A DNA stretch of 64,000 nt, taken from Azorinus chamasolen (Eukaryota; Mollusca; Bivalvia; Cardiida; Solecurtidae). The notes below the pieces were generated by a model. That model worked only from the letters and a program-made list of their open reading frames with translations. It made no database searches and was not told where the DNA came from. Of the stretch, positions 1 to 9,981 are shown in pieces; the stretch's first letter is position 1; each line of letters opens with the position of its first letter. Made by a program: the position numbers and the translations under genes. The stretch spans positions 4,035,093 to 4,099,092 of the forward strand of contig OY755242.1 in assembly GCA_963576725.1 (NCBI GenBank). The letters run 5' to 3'.

Positions 1-90
1 GAATTATTTTCACCCTGCATTAAACAGCCACCTACCTAAAATTGTATTATTTCTTCTCTACTAGAATTCCGGATTAGAGGGGTTTTACTG
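1..90 (+). mobile_element. TA-2 hairpin MITE, right half cut by window edge
   Basis: Starts inside the right arm (CACCCTGCATTAAACAGCCA) and ends GGGGTTTTACTG followed by TA, the TA-2 right terminus. Confidence 0.75.
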
Positions 91-111
91 TACGTCAGCA
101 AGTGAGTTTAA

Positions 112-356
112 CCACTTTACTGTCCTATGTTTATTCCAAATTTGCTACTGAATATTCATGGTCAAAATGGTTATATAAAGAAATGTGGAAAGTATAATTT
201 TATTTTCAGTTTAACCATATTTAAAATTAACGAAACAGATATTTCAAATTCCACTAGCAAACAGCGGACCCTGATCAAACGGCTCCTATAGGAACCGTCT
301 GATCTGGGTCTTCTCTGTTTGCAAATGCGTGAAAACACGCTTATATGAGGGAAAGG
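112..356 (-). mobile_element. T1 TTAA hairpin MITE, full length
   Basis: TTAA at 108-111 and 357-360. Reverse orientation relative to the copy at 14509. The hairpin at about 261-323 has left-arm GACCCTGATC opposite right-arm GATCTGGGTC, a single T/T mismatch. Confidence 0.8.
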
Positions 357-412
357 TTAAGATACATTTTGTCGTCAACCTTTTCTTGAATATTCGTTTT
401 AGTGAGGTGTAA

Positions 413-609
413 CCCTTTCCTCCAAAAATACACCTTTTCACGCCTCTGTAAAAGTCACTTTTTGAAACCATGGTGATAAATAGAGCATTTGCTCCTTAGG
501 AGCAAATGCTCTACTTATCACAATGGTTTCAGAAAAAAAACACAATTCTAAAATTTTCCTTTTCTCTAGTTAATTCTCCTTTTCGGTAGTTTACTTACCG
601 GGATAAGGG
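413..609 (+). mobile_element. T3 TTAA hairpin MITE
   Basis: Left target GTAA (mutated), right TTAA 610-613. The central palindrome at about 466-530 contains GATAAATAGAGCATTTGCTC. T3 differs from T1 in its hairpin but keeps CCC...GGG ends. Confidence 0.75.
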
Positions 610-739
610 TTAATATAATTATATAGTTTGCCAAGCACTCAGAGTCGGCGACTTTAACTGCCAGTGACTATGCCACTTATGATGAGTACTACGCGCAATG
701 CTCTTTCGTCACATACAATGGCAGCGGGTATACAAGAAC

Positions 740-945
740 GCCTGGCTAATCCGAGCACTCTGAAAGCAAATATCAGCATTGGTCTTTTACGGCAGGTGGC
801 AATTTAATGCAAGATAAAAAAAATCAATCAGAAAGCTCCTCTTGGGGTCTTCTGCGTAACTTTCACCCTGCATATACTTATGCAGCCACCTGAATATAAA
901 TTGATCTGTTACTGTACTTAAAATCCAGTTTAAAGGGTGTTACTG
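740..945 (+). mobile_element. TA-type hairpin MITE (TA-3 left end, TA-2-like right end)
   Basis: CTAATCCGAGCACTCTGAAA resembles the TA-3 left terminal region; the core has GGCAGGTGGCAATTTAATGC and the element ends GGTGTTACTG then TA. Confidence 0.6.
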
Positions 946-1092
946 TATTGGATTTCCATTTGTTTGTTATTACAGCCTTTTACAGGCGTTTGTCGGTTGA
1001 ATTGTTTTTAAATTACCTTCGCTTCAACCGTATAGGAGAACCAATCGAATGTGGCCAATTAATGGAAAAAAACATGGATGTTTATTGGTTAT

Positions 1093-1495
1093 CCCATTAT
1101 GTCATAGGCTGTTTCGAAACAACATCTTTGAATAAATCTACCAAAGAGGAATAGTTAATAGATAAAAAGGAAATTCTAGAACAGTGTAGTTTTGAAACCA
1201 TTGTGAAACCAAACTACAGTAAAACCTCTCTATAACGGCCACTGAATTACATCAAGTATGTTATGTTAAAGGCAGGTAGTTGCTCAAAGCAAGGTGAACG
1301 TAAAACAGAACGCTCCTACGGGAGCGTTCTGTTTTACGTTCACCTTGCTTTAAGCAGCCACCTGCCCTAATATACCAATTAATTAACACAATTTAGTGGC
1401 CGTAATAGAGAGGTTTTACTGTACATGTATTTATCAAAATGGTTTCAAACCATGACTTCTACAGAGGCGTGATAAGGTGTCAATGAGGGAATGGG
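1093..1495 (-). mobile_element. T3 MITE interrupted by a TA-1 insertion
   Basis: Begins CCCATTATGTCATAGG, resumes after the insertion with TTATCAAAATGGTTTC and ends GAGGGAATGGG. The TA-1 element sits in the middle of the T3 hairpin. Confidence 0.7.
1217..1421. mobile_element. TA-1 hairpin MITE, full length, nested in T3
   Basis: Flanked by TA (1215-1216 and 1422-1423). Ends CAGTAAAACCTCTCTATAAC and its reverse complement (one change). The core palindrome around 1279-1365 is nearly perfect and centres on CTCCTACGGGAG. Confidence 0.85.
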
Positions 1496-1649
1496 CTATG
1501 CGGATGGTTTGCTTAATGCGGAAGTGATGCAGAGAACTCCTTTGCTAGCTTTCTGCATGACGTTCGTCTTGCATTAAGATACCATTTGCTTATAAGACCA
1601 GCTTTATTTCTACTTTTGGTGGTCGCTTCAACCGTACAAGAGAAATTAT

Positions 1650-1724
1650 CCATGAAACCCGACGTCTCATCTGGATCCAAGCTGTTCGCGACTGCGCGTG
1701 AGACCCCACCAAGCGGGAGAAGGG
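1650..1724 (+). mobile_element. T4 TTAA MITE, right half
   Basis: Contains GACGTCTCATCTGGATCCAA and CTGTTCGCGACTGCG, then ends GGGAGAAGGG at TTAA 1725-1728, the same TTAA used as the left target of the T2 element that follows. Confidence 0.6.
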
Positions 1725-1728
1725 TTAA

Positions 1729-1969
1729 CCTTTCGCTTTCTGAATTTTAAAATACATTTCGCCTTCTTTACCATGTCCTGTGGTATATTTACATATATCT
1801 TCACTGTGTACAAGTATTTCGCTGTGCAATCTCTGCTGTGGAGTGCACTGGTTGCACAATCAAGTTGTAAATAGTGCAGACCCTGATGAGACAGCTTCTG
1901 CAGGAGCTGTCTCATCTGTGTCTTCACTATTTACAGGTAGGTATGTTGACGTGAATAGCAAGCGAAGGG
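1729..1969 (+). mobile_element. T2 TTAA hairpin MITE, full length
   Basis: TTAA at 1725-1728 and 1970-1973. Hairpin 1868-1934 with GTAAATAGTGCAGACCCTGA opposite a TCATCTGTGTCTTCACTATT arm. About 240 bp. Other copies at 20562, 28752 and 37491. Confidence 0.85.
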
Positions 1970-2114
1970 TTAATGTTTAGTTTGCAAAACACTCATCGAG
2001 TAATGAAACGAAATCGGAAAAACAACGTTTACGAAATAAACATGTCCATTCTAATATATCAAAACAATGGATGTATTATACAAATAGTTGGCCATCCAGT
2101 GAGACGATGCATCA

Positions 2115-2845
2115 TGTGTTCCACAGGTGCCCTTCGCATGCTATGTCTTAACAACAACAACAACAACAACTCAATCACAAATACATTGTTTTTTAATCAC
2201 ATGTCATAAATATCTAAAACATACCTAGAGATAGTTTTCTGACCCAACCAAAATTTTTTTTAAAAAAATCGCGAACACCCCTGCTCTATATAATAAGTGA
2301 AAGGTATTCAACTCCGACGGATATCTGCTCTAAAACCGATGGGTTCAGTTACTGCGATCATCCTTGAAATTTTATTTGACCACCGATTTCCATAAACTGT
2401 GTCTCATTTATCAAAGAAATCATCACTCCTGGTGAGCAGTCATCTATTTTTTCTCATAATATTAACACGATTTTACAACGAGTCGCCAAAGTGATAACCA
2501 ACCTCTCTAGGACACAGGTTGACTCTGAGGTTCGAAATAGAAATACGCTATAATTCAAGTCGAAACACCATATAACTGGTCTATAAGTCATTGCCCCGAT
2601 TTGATAGAATGAATGGTTATCGTGTATTCACAATTTCTCCAAATAATACTTTCTAAATATCTCTACAAACTTGATATTGATATCGGTGAAATTCATTACT
2701 TTCGTTTTTTCTTTTGGATTGGGTTAGAAAACTATCTTTTGGTTGGTATGTTTTAGATATTTATGACATGTAATGCATTTGTGATGGAGTTGTTGTTGAG
2801 ACATACATGTAGCATTCGAAGAGCATCTGTGATGGGTTCTAGCAT
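2115..2845. mobile_element. Inverted-repeat element, about 730 bp, unclassified
   Basis: The left arm (about 2115-2255) and right arm (about 2711-2845) are imperfect inverted copies: both contain CATGTCATAAATATCTAAAA (or complement), AAACATACC, GATAGTTTTCTGACCCAA-like and ATGCTATGTCTTAACAAC-like blocks. The roughly 450-bp centre shows no long frame. Probably a foldback or DNA-transposon remnant. Confidence 0.65.
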
Positions 2846-3297
2846 TTGGATAATAGATCCAGAGTGGCGTCAGAAAAAAATATGTACAATAGAACCTTTA
2901 TAAGGCGAGAGCTTAGAAAGTAAAAAGCGTCTTAGAAAGCAGGTGGTTATATCAATACAGGACGACAGAAATGCAGAAATCTCTCACAAGAACCATGTAT
3001 ATAAACTGCATTCTGCATTCATCTACTTGCCTGCGAGACATAATTATACTTGCCTCCCAGACCCTTGCTTAAATTTATTCTGGCGGTCGTTTTACTGGTC
3101 AGTCTAGATGCATAATGTCATTTTAAGAAACAGAAGAAAAGTCAATGTATATAAATTTAGCCCTTTTTACTTATTTTATAAGACAGTCCGTTAAATGTTT
3201 CGTTTGATTCCATGAGCAGTTTTCTAGATTTTCACACCCGCTTATTGCAGCATCGTATAGTCTGGATCCTCATAAGTAATTGGTGATATATTATTTA
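2846..3297. other. No gene or repeat recognised
   Basis: AT-rich sequence between the inverted-repeat element and the next TA MITE. No convincing frame, hairpin or tandem repeat seen. Confidence 0.5.
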
Positions 3298-3406
3298 AGA
3301 CAGGTGGCAGCTTAATGCAGAGTGAAAGCCATGCATTAAGCTGCCACATGGCTACAAAATCGTACATACTTCAGTACTAAAATTTCGTAGTATCGAGTTT
3401 TGACAG
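3298..3406 (+). mobile_element. TA-3 hairpin MITE, internally shortened
   Basis: AAGACAGGTGGCAGCTTAAT followed within about 30 bp by ATTAAGCTGCCACATGGC, so most of the palindrome centre is missing. Ends TATCGAGTTTTGACAG then TA. Confidence 0.65.
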
Positions 3407-3612
3407 TATTGGTCTTTTAAGGCAGGTGGCAGTTTAACGCAGGATGAAAGTCAAGCAGAATGCCCCTCTTTTGAGACACCAGCAAGACATTCATCCTACA
3501 TATATGCAGCCACATGCATAAAAAGGGTAATCTGTGTTTCTTTACTTAACGTAAGTTTATAGGTGGTTTACTGTATTGGTTTACAACAGTTGTTTGTTAC
3601 AGCATTTTACAG

Positions 3613-3690
3613 GCGTGCGTGCGTGCGTGCGTACGTGCTTGCCTGCGTGTCTGTATGTGCGTGCGTGCTTTCGTGCATGCGTGCGTGAGT
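3613..3690 (+). repeat. Imperfect (TGCG)n microsatellite
   Basis: GCGTGCGTGCGTGCGTACG and degenerate continuation. Absent at the equivalent place (about 978-990) in duplication copy A. Confidence 0.8.
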
Positions 3691-3806
3691 TGAATTGTTT
3701 TTTAAATTACCATCGCTTCAACAGTACAGGAGAACCTATCAAATTTGTAAACTTAATGAGATAAACCATGACTGTGTATATAGTTATCTACTTCATCTAC
3801 TTTATA

Positions 3807-4013
3807 TACCTGATCTACCTCATAGGCTGTTTTTAGAGCTAACCTCTTTGAATAGATTTACCGGAAAGGAACATTAACTAGAGAAAAGGTAAATTCTAGG
3901 ACTGTGTAGTTTTGAAACCATTGTGATAAATAGAGCTCATTTGGAGAAAATGCTCTATTTATCACAAAAAATGACTTTTACAGAGGCGTGAAGAGGCATC
4001 AATGAGGGAATTT
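3807..4013 (-). mobile_element. T3 TTAA hairpin MITE, uninterrupted duplicate
   Basis: CATAGGCTGTTTTTAGAGCT near the left end, hairpin with GATAAATAGAGCTCATTTGG at about 3914-3970, right end AATGAGGGAAT. Target sites degraded. Confidence 0.65.
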
Positions 4014-4271
4014 GTTATGCTGATGACTGCTTAATGTGAAAGTGGTGCATTGAGCCCCTATGCTAGCTTTCTGCCTGACGTTCATCTTGCATTCCGCTAC
4101 CCCTTGCTTATAAGACCCATATTTATATCTACCTTTGGTGGCCGTATTAGGGAGGGGTTGCTGTTGTTTATTTATTTGACTAAACATAATTACAGGGAAG
4201 GGGTCCCCGTTAAATTTTGGTTTAGAGGGGGTTTACTGTATATTGGAAATCAACCCATCCCTTCATATTGG

Positions 4272-4445
4272 TAATAAAAGTCACTTTTTGAAACCATTAT
4301 GATATAGAGAGCATGTGCTTCACATGTGCTCTATTTATCAAAATGGTTTCAAAACTACACCATTCTAAATTGTTCCTTTTGTCCAACAGATGCTTCTTTT
4401 AGGGCAGATTTATTCAAAGTGGTTGTTCCTCAAATAGGGTCCATT
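4272..4445 (+). mobile_element. T3 MITE fragment
   Basis: AAAAGTCACTTTTTGAAACC and palindrome GATATAGAGAGCATGTGCTT / CACATGTGCTCTATTTATCA with the T3 tail (GGGCAGATTTATTCAAAGTG). Left terminus missing. Confidence 0.6.
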
Positions 4446-4739
4446 TGTAAAGCTAGCAACCAGTGTATATTTTTCCCAGTAACGGCGACTTCCGGCCTCA
4501 AAAAGTCCTCAGATCTCGGATGAAAAGTCGATTTAGAGAGGGTTTACTATGTGTTGAAGCATACCTTGTAAAATAACCATTGCATACCTGTAAATATGGA
4601 CTCGGGATGAAAGAGCGACTTCAAATCTCGGATGTAAGTCTATACTGTGTGCCTTTGTTCTGCCTAGTAAACATAGACAGTATTACTACGCTAAAGAATG
4701 CCAAATAAACAAAACCACTGTAAAAGAATCGTGGTTACC

Positions 4740-4911
4740 AACGCAAACAGTTTGGATCCAGATGAGACGCCGAGTAATTAGGAGTCTCGTCTGGATTCAA
4801 GCTGTTTGATATTCTGACGGCATCCTTCAAGATAAAGGACAGATACAATAACATCGAAATTTATAGCAGACGACTATTTTAACAGGCAAAACTTGCTTAG
4901 CGTGCAAAGAG
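4740..4911 (+). mobile_element. T4 TTAA hairpin MITE
   Basis: Hairpin GCAAACAGTTTGGATCCAGA ... GTCTGGATTCAAGCTGTTTG at 4744-4811, right end at TTAA 4912-4915. Left end not located. Confidence 0.6.
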
Positions 4912-5120
4912 TTAACCTTCCGTGTTTCGCCCGCTCAAATTGTAAGCATGCGTCGTACTAAAGCATAGATATATTCTACAAAATATGACCGAAGTTGTAT
5001 GTATTTACGTATACATAGCTTGATAATGATAATTTATGCATTGCATGGTGCACACTGTCCTTCCATTGTGCTAAAACAACAAAATATGCTTAAACCAGAC
5101 ATTCAAAGTCGTATAAATGT

Positions 5121-5262
5121 CGGTATTTAATATATCTTTAATCCAGGCGTCAGTTTGATGCGCGGCGAATGTCATGCAGAAAACTCCAAATAGAGCTACC
5201 ACCTGCCTAAAACGATCTAACTTTTCTTTACTAATCGTCCGATATTGAGGGGTTTTATAGTG
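5121..5262 (+). mobile_element. TA-2 MITE, degenerate right part
   Basis: CAGGCGTCAGTTTGATGCGC then GAGCTACCACCTGCCTAAAA and GAGGGGTTTTATAG. It directly abuts the TA-2 element that follows. Confidence 0.5.
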
Positions 5263-5470
5263 CAGTAAATCCCTTCTAAACCTGAATTCTAGTAGAGAAG
5301 ACTTTAGATCATTTTATGCGGGTGGCTGCTTAATGCAGGATGAAAGTCATGCAGAAAGCTCCTAGCCGGAGCTTTCTGCATGACTTTCACCCTGCATTAA
5401 GCTGCCACTTTTCTCCAAGACCGATATCTATACTAAATTTAACGTCCGGTTGAGAGGGTGTTTACAGCAG
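5263..5470. mobile_element. TA-2 hairpin MITE, near full length
   Basis: CAGTAAATCCCTTCTAAACC left end, palindrome of about 87 bp around GCTCCTAGCCGGAGC, right end GTCCGGTTGAGAGGGTGTTT. One of the cleanest hairpins in the window. Confidence 0.8.
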
Positions 5471-5698
5471 TACACGTGTAGTATGAGTGGTTGGGTTTCG
5501 ATTTGCCGTCATGTTATCAAGTTATCACGCGATGTTCAGCTTAATGAAAGTGGAGGACGATCTGCATGAATCAAACTTTGTTTCGGACACAGTACAACAC
5601 TGGCATAGAACCAGAAACCTACCACCCTGCCTAAAGGTTTAGGGAAAGACAAATACAAATCACAAACATCCGTATGACGATACCTATCATTCGTTTAA

Positions 5699-5911
5699 AC
5701 ATTTCCCTTCATATGAACACCATTGTCACACATTTGCAAACAAAGTTATCCCTGATCAGACGGCTCATGTAGGAGCCGTCTGATCAGGGTCTGCTCTGTT
5801 TGCTTATGGAACTATATATATATGATCCTACTGATTTTGTCTTATTCAATTTAACTTAGTGAATATTCATGAAATGATCAAATCATGCATACATGTTCAA
5901 TATGGAAAGGG
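5699..5911 (+). mobile_element. T1 TTAA hairpin MITE
   Basis: TTAA at 5695-5698 and 5912-5915. The hairpin around 5737-5804 reads CCCTGATCAG / CTGATCAGGG, so here the usual central mismatch is absent. Confidence 0.75.
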
Positions 5912-6056
5912 TTAAAGATAAACTATTCCAACACTTCTTGATGACAACTGTCGCAAACAATAATCCAGATGAGACCAGGGTCCATAAAGATAAACTATTC
6001 CAACACTTCTTGATGACAACTGTCGCAAACAATAATCCAGATGAGATCAGAGCTAC
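5912..6056 (+). repeat. Two-copy 72-bp tandem duplication
   Basis: Both copies carry AAAGATAAACTATTCCAACA and GTCGCAAACAATAATCCAGA. The 24-codon period keeps a frame open, but the frame is not otherwise gene-like. Confidence 0.8.
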
Positions 6057-6096
6057 ACATAACGGTGCCCGTACCCAAATACATGCACTAAAATCC

Positions 6097-6166
6097 TCAT
6101 TTCTCCACCAAAGCCTATACTGTGACCGCTCTTTAGAATCGTCTCTTCTTCAAGAGAAACAAGTAA
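6097..6166 (+). mobile_element. H-type hairpin element, left half
   Basis: TCATTTCTCCACCAAAGCCT then GACCGCTCTTTAGAATCGTC, matching the left arm of the hairpin at 8219. Confidence 0.5.
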
Positions 6167-6179
6167 AATTTTGATGCAG

Positions 6180-7365
6180 GCATCAAATGGTCACCGCAGG
6201 AAGTATTCATATTTAGAACCTTTTAAAATAAAAGTTTGGATTGCTTGATATTGAGTTTTTACATGTAGTAGAACACATGTTTCTATGGCTTTCAAGACAA
6301 TAAAACAAAAAAAAACATTAAATTTTAAAATATAATGTGTGTTTAGCTTTTCTTTAAAATCTTCCTGTGCCTTGTAGTATGTAAAAGAGGAAATATATTC
6401 GCTAATCTCGAAGCAAGGCGGCGAAATTTTCTTTCGTATATTGATTTTCACTCAGATAGTGCACTTTTATGTAAGATTGTTTGAGAAAAACACTTGCAAA
6501 TTATTTGTTTTTGTTAATTGCTCAGCAAATTCAGTTTAAACTGAGTTTTAACGCTTTTGCGTGAAGACTATTCGGATGTATTTTTACCGGACATGTGCCG
6601 GAAATGTACGAGTGCTTCCGAGTGAAATAAAAACCAAATTATTCGTTACAAAAACACATCTTTATTAACGGAAACTTCAATAACATAGATTAAAGCTAAC
6701 TAATAAATACTTCCACAAATTTCCACAACTTTTATTCTGTTTTTGAACGAAAATAGCCTTTTTTACGGAAAAAGCCGAACAGGTTCGTTCTATTTCTCGA
6801 AAAGGGATCGGCTGGTATTTTTTATTAGATATATTGCAACTGGAATTTTAGGGTCTGTGCATCATAACTGTTATTTCTTTTATCAATAAATTATTGTACT
6901 CTTTAAAAGGTGTATTTTTGTTGACAGTAGCGTGTTTTTTAAAGTGTATTTTGTTTTCTCAAAACAGACTTCTCCTTTTCCCTTAACCCCAAAAAATTTG
7001 GGCTACAGTACCTGCCACCGCCTCCAGGCGGTGACCAATAAAGGAGATATTATTGAAAATGTTTAAATTTACACATCTTACATGTATCTGGAACTATGCA
7101 GACGCTGTCTAAAGCAGTGTCTCGACAGGATCAAAACTGTTTGAAACTCATTGGTCAAATTTGTTTTTAAGGAAGAACTACTATGAAAACCTAAAGCAGA
7201 AGACATATTTTATGGACAAAATGTTATCATAGTTACTCAGCGTTGAATGATATTAATCAGTATTGTCATTTAACTTTACTTCAAGTAGTATTTCATCCTT
7301 GACCGTGGTTAGATAAAGGACATCATGTCACTGTGAGATTTACAGTGCCACGGTTCAAATAAAAT
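6180..7365. other. About 1.2 kb with no recognised gene or repeat
   Basis: AT-rich sequence. No coding frame, MITE hairpin or tandem repeat that I could support. Confidence 0.5.
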
Positions 7366-7369
7366 ACCT

Positions 7370-7655
7370 TGAGACGATCCAACAGGACTTGACCTGTTTT
7401 GAGACGGTCCAACAGGACCTGACCTGGCTTGAGACGGTCCAGCAGGACCTGGCTTGAGACGGTCCAACAGGACCTGAACTGGAGTGAGACGGTCCAACAG
7501 GACCTGAACTGGATTGAGACGGTCCAACAGAACCTGACATGTTTTGAGACGGTCCAACAGGACCTGACCTGTTTTGAGACGGTCCAACATTGTTTTGAGA
7601 CGGTCCAACAGGACCTGACCTGTTTTGAGACGGTCCAGCAGGACCTGAACTGAGT
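7370..7655 (+). repeat. About ten copies of a 22-30 bp minisatellite
   Basis: Units begin GAGACGGTCCAACAGGACCT and continue GACCTGTTTT-like. The most common period is 30 bp, which keeps frames open on both strands; these are not genes. Confidence 0.9.
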
Positions 7656-7702
7656 CTGGTATATTCACAAAGGCGTTAAGAAATGTTTCTATGAGATAAA
7701 TG

Positions 7703-7877
7703 CAGTAAAACCTCTCCATAACGGCCTCTAAATTGTGTTAATTAGTTGGTATTTAGAGCAGGTGGCTGCTTAAAGCAAGGTGAAAGTAAAACAAGGTGAA
7801 AGTTTTACAATCAGCCACCTGCCGTTAACACAAACTATTTGATGTAATTTAGTGGCCGTTATAGAGAGATTTTACTG
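7703..7877. mobile_element. TA-1 hairpin MITE with shortened stem
   Basis: CAGTAAAACCTCTCCATAAC left, AGAGAGATTTTACTG right. The stem lacks most of the ACAGAACGCTCC centre. Confidence 0.75.
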
Positions 7878-8218
7878 TGGTTGATTCAGGTCGATTATGT
7901 TTTGTTTAGGCATATGCTCATATAGTCCATTATATAGAAAATACTGGCAATGAGAGTTAAATATTTTCAGTAACAGTATAATGAACAAAGACAATATACT
8001 GAGAACATTAGTACTTCATTTATTGAGAAAATGGGCGTTTGTAAAATAAAGTATACTGCTTTATTTCTCAGAGAATATTATTTTGTCACATTGCTTCTAA
8101 ATCACGATCAAATTCGAATAGTTCAGATCCTAAAGGCACTCTGATGTTGGAGTTTTTTTATAGAAACCAGTGGTCAAAATCAGATGCATAAGTTAAAACA
8201 TTAACAAGCAAAACTTCT

Positions 8219-8319
8219 TTATTTCTCCATCAAACCCTATGCGGTGACCACTTTTATAATCGTCTCGAAGAAACGATTCTAAAGAGTGGTCACAACATAG
8301 GGTTTGGTGGAGAAATGAG
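8219..8319. mobile_element. H-type hairpin element, full
   Basis: TTATTTCTCCATCAAACCCT pairs with GGGTTTGGTGGAGAAATGA; the stem continues through GTGACCAC and AATCGT. Related hairpins at 18196, 19022 and halves at 6097 and 24905. Confidence 0.7.
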
Positions 8320-8420
8320 ATTTAAGATTGGAGTATGATCATTTATCTGTGTCTGTGACACACGTGCCAAGCATACTGGCGCTTATCGTGCCTAAAAAAC
8401 CATGTCTGCTTAATCTCTAA

Positions 8421-8636
8421 CCCTATCCCTGTTCAATATTCATGTAAGAAATAATAACATCGTGGCAATTTATAAGTTGATTTTTATTATGTAAACATCT
8501 TAAGAAAATGATTTGCTTTGACAAAAATATAGAACGATATCTATATCATGTTAAAAGCAAACAGAGCAGATCCAGACCAGACGGCTCCCGTCTGATCTGG
8601 GTGTACTATATTTTCCAATGTGTGACAAGGAATGGA
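8421..8636 (-). mobile_element. T5 TTAA MITE
   Basis: Left CTAA/CCC end, ATATTCATGTAAGAAATAAT subterminal, hairpin AAGCAAACAGAGCAGATCCA ... with a shortened loop, right TTAA 8637-8640. Confidence 0.65.
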
Positions 8637-8827
8637 TTAAATCATGTTAAAGGTAAATGCGTCATCTCCCATTCTTATTAACATGCATTAATGGGCGGAT
8701 GTAAACTACCAGCGACTGAAACAATCCATTTGACTTCTAGTATACCCGCGGTTGACAGTTATACGTTGTATGCTAAAACGAACAGTTTTACTTACGCCAT
8801 ACTCTGCGAGACCTGACTGTCATTCAT

Positions 8828-8972
8828 AAACAGTGTAGATCCAGATGAGATGCCGAGTACCTCGATGTTTCATCAAGATCCAACGTGTTTGACACTCGGC
8901 CAGTAGTTTTTCGCAAGCTTGAACGAATTGTTAGTAAAGGAAAACACTAAACTCAGGGTTAGGGTAAGGGTT
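8828..8972 (+). mobile_element. T4 MITE, degraded
   Basis: AAACAGTGTAGATCCAGATG ... CATCAAGATCCAACGTGTTT hairpin, then GGGTAAGGG at TTAA about 8973-8976. Confidence 0.5.
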
Positions 8973-9262
8973 AACCACTGAGTTTGTGTCAATACTATGC
9001 AAGAGAGTTAGACCGCGATACGCCAGGATTTAGTTCGGAGGTGTTTTGAAGGCATGCGCATAACATCGGCTTAATGAAGGTACGTGATTGTCTTATCCCT
9101 ACGAAAACTAGCTACATTGTAACAAAGGTATGCAAAACAGTATAGATTATGAAAATGTTTAAACTATTTTCTTATTTTTTTTTTACATTGATTTCTTCTT
9201 ACATGTAAACCTTCACAGAATGTCAAATAGTTAGGATCTTGATGAAATGCCAATTAACTCTA

Positions 9263-9449
9263 CATCAAAACCTCTCTATAACGGCCACTTAATTACATCA
9301 AGTATTTTATGTTTAAGACAGGTGGCTACTTAAAGCAAGGTGAAAGTAAAACAGAACGCTCCTATAGGAACGATCTGTTTTACTTTCACCTTGCTTTAAG
9401 CAGCCACCTGCCCTAAATACCAACTAATTAACACAATTTAGTTTTACTG
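9263..9449. mobile_element. TA-1 hairpin MITE
   Basis: TA-flanked. Core palindrome around CTCCTATAGGA. The right terminus lacks the GGCCGTTATAGAGAG stretch, so the right TIR is shortened. Confidence 0.75.
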
Positions 9450-9514
9450 TACATTCACCCTAGACCTACAGTAACTGCATTGTAACGAATACACTCACTG
9501 TGTTGACGGTAAAG

Positions 9515-9910
9515 TAATGTTTTACTTCATGAATATTCATGTGTGAAATAACGACATCATGAATATGAATTAGATTAATTGATGAGCCCATAAATGTTTT
9601 GCCATGGCAGCAACAGTAGAGTCCTATCTACAGTAAAACCTCTCTATAACGACCACTACATTGAGTTAATTAGTTTGTAATTAGAGCAGGTAGGAGCGCT
9701 CTGTTTTACTTTCGCCTTGCTTTAAGCAGCCACCTGCCTTATACACAAAATATTTGGTGTAATTTAGTGGTCGTTATAGAGAGGTTTTACTGTATATCAT
9801 TTCATGAGCAAGCGGATCAAACCTTGATCAGGCGGCTCCTACAGGAGTTGTCTGATGTGTGTCATACCTGTTTGCAAAGGCGTAGAAAGGCGTATTTATG
9901 GAGTAAAGGG
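9515..9910 (-). mobile_element. T5 MITE split by a TA-1 insertion
   Basis: Left part TTTACTTCATGAATATTCAT, right part resumes at 9795 with the hairpin and ends AGGCGTATTTATGGAGTAAA. The insertion is at TA. Confidence 0.65.
9631..9792. mobile_element. TA-1 MITE nested in T5
   Basis: TA duplicated at 9629-9630 and 9793-9794. The left stem arm is largely deleted while the right arm is intact. Confidence 0.8.
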
Positions 9911-9981
9911 TATTGCACCAAGAACTTTCAAATCCTGAGTTTCAGTCAAGAAGAATTTAACTCGTTTAGGTGGCTCCTTAA

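Larger units (their letters stand above)
777..1645 (+). repeat. Segmental duplication, copy A (partner 3408-4168)
   Basis: Shares with 3408-4168 the same order: TA MITE right part, a unique stretch (946-1090 versus 3574-3770, both containing GTTGAATTG and TTCAAC.GTA.AGGAGAACC), a T3 element, then a TA-5-like half. Copy A carries an extra TA-1 insertion at 1217-1421; copy B carries an expanded TGCG microsatellite instead. Confidence 0.75.
3408..4168 (+). repeat. Segmental duplication, copy B (partner 777-1645)
   Basis: Same order of blocks as copy A. Contains a TA-type MITE (3408-3573), a unique linker with a TGCG microsatellite (about 3613-3690), a T3 element with an intact GATAAATAGAG hairpin where copy A has its TA-1 insertion, and a TA-5-like half ending about 4165. 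Confidence 0.75.

Noticed and set aside
7309..7719. 136-codon minus-strand frame with VLLDRLKTGQ repeats
   Set aside because: It is the 30-bp minisatellite at 7370-7655 in translation; no start context or non-repeat domain.
8950..8976. Telomere-like GGGTTAGGGTAAGGGTTAA
   Set aside because: A single short occurrence formed by a T4 end (AAGGG plus TTAA); no array of TTAGGG.
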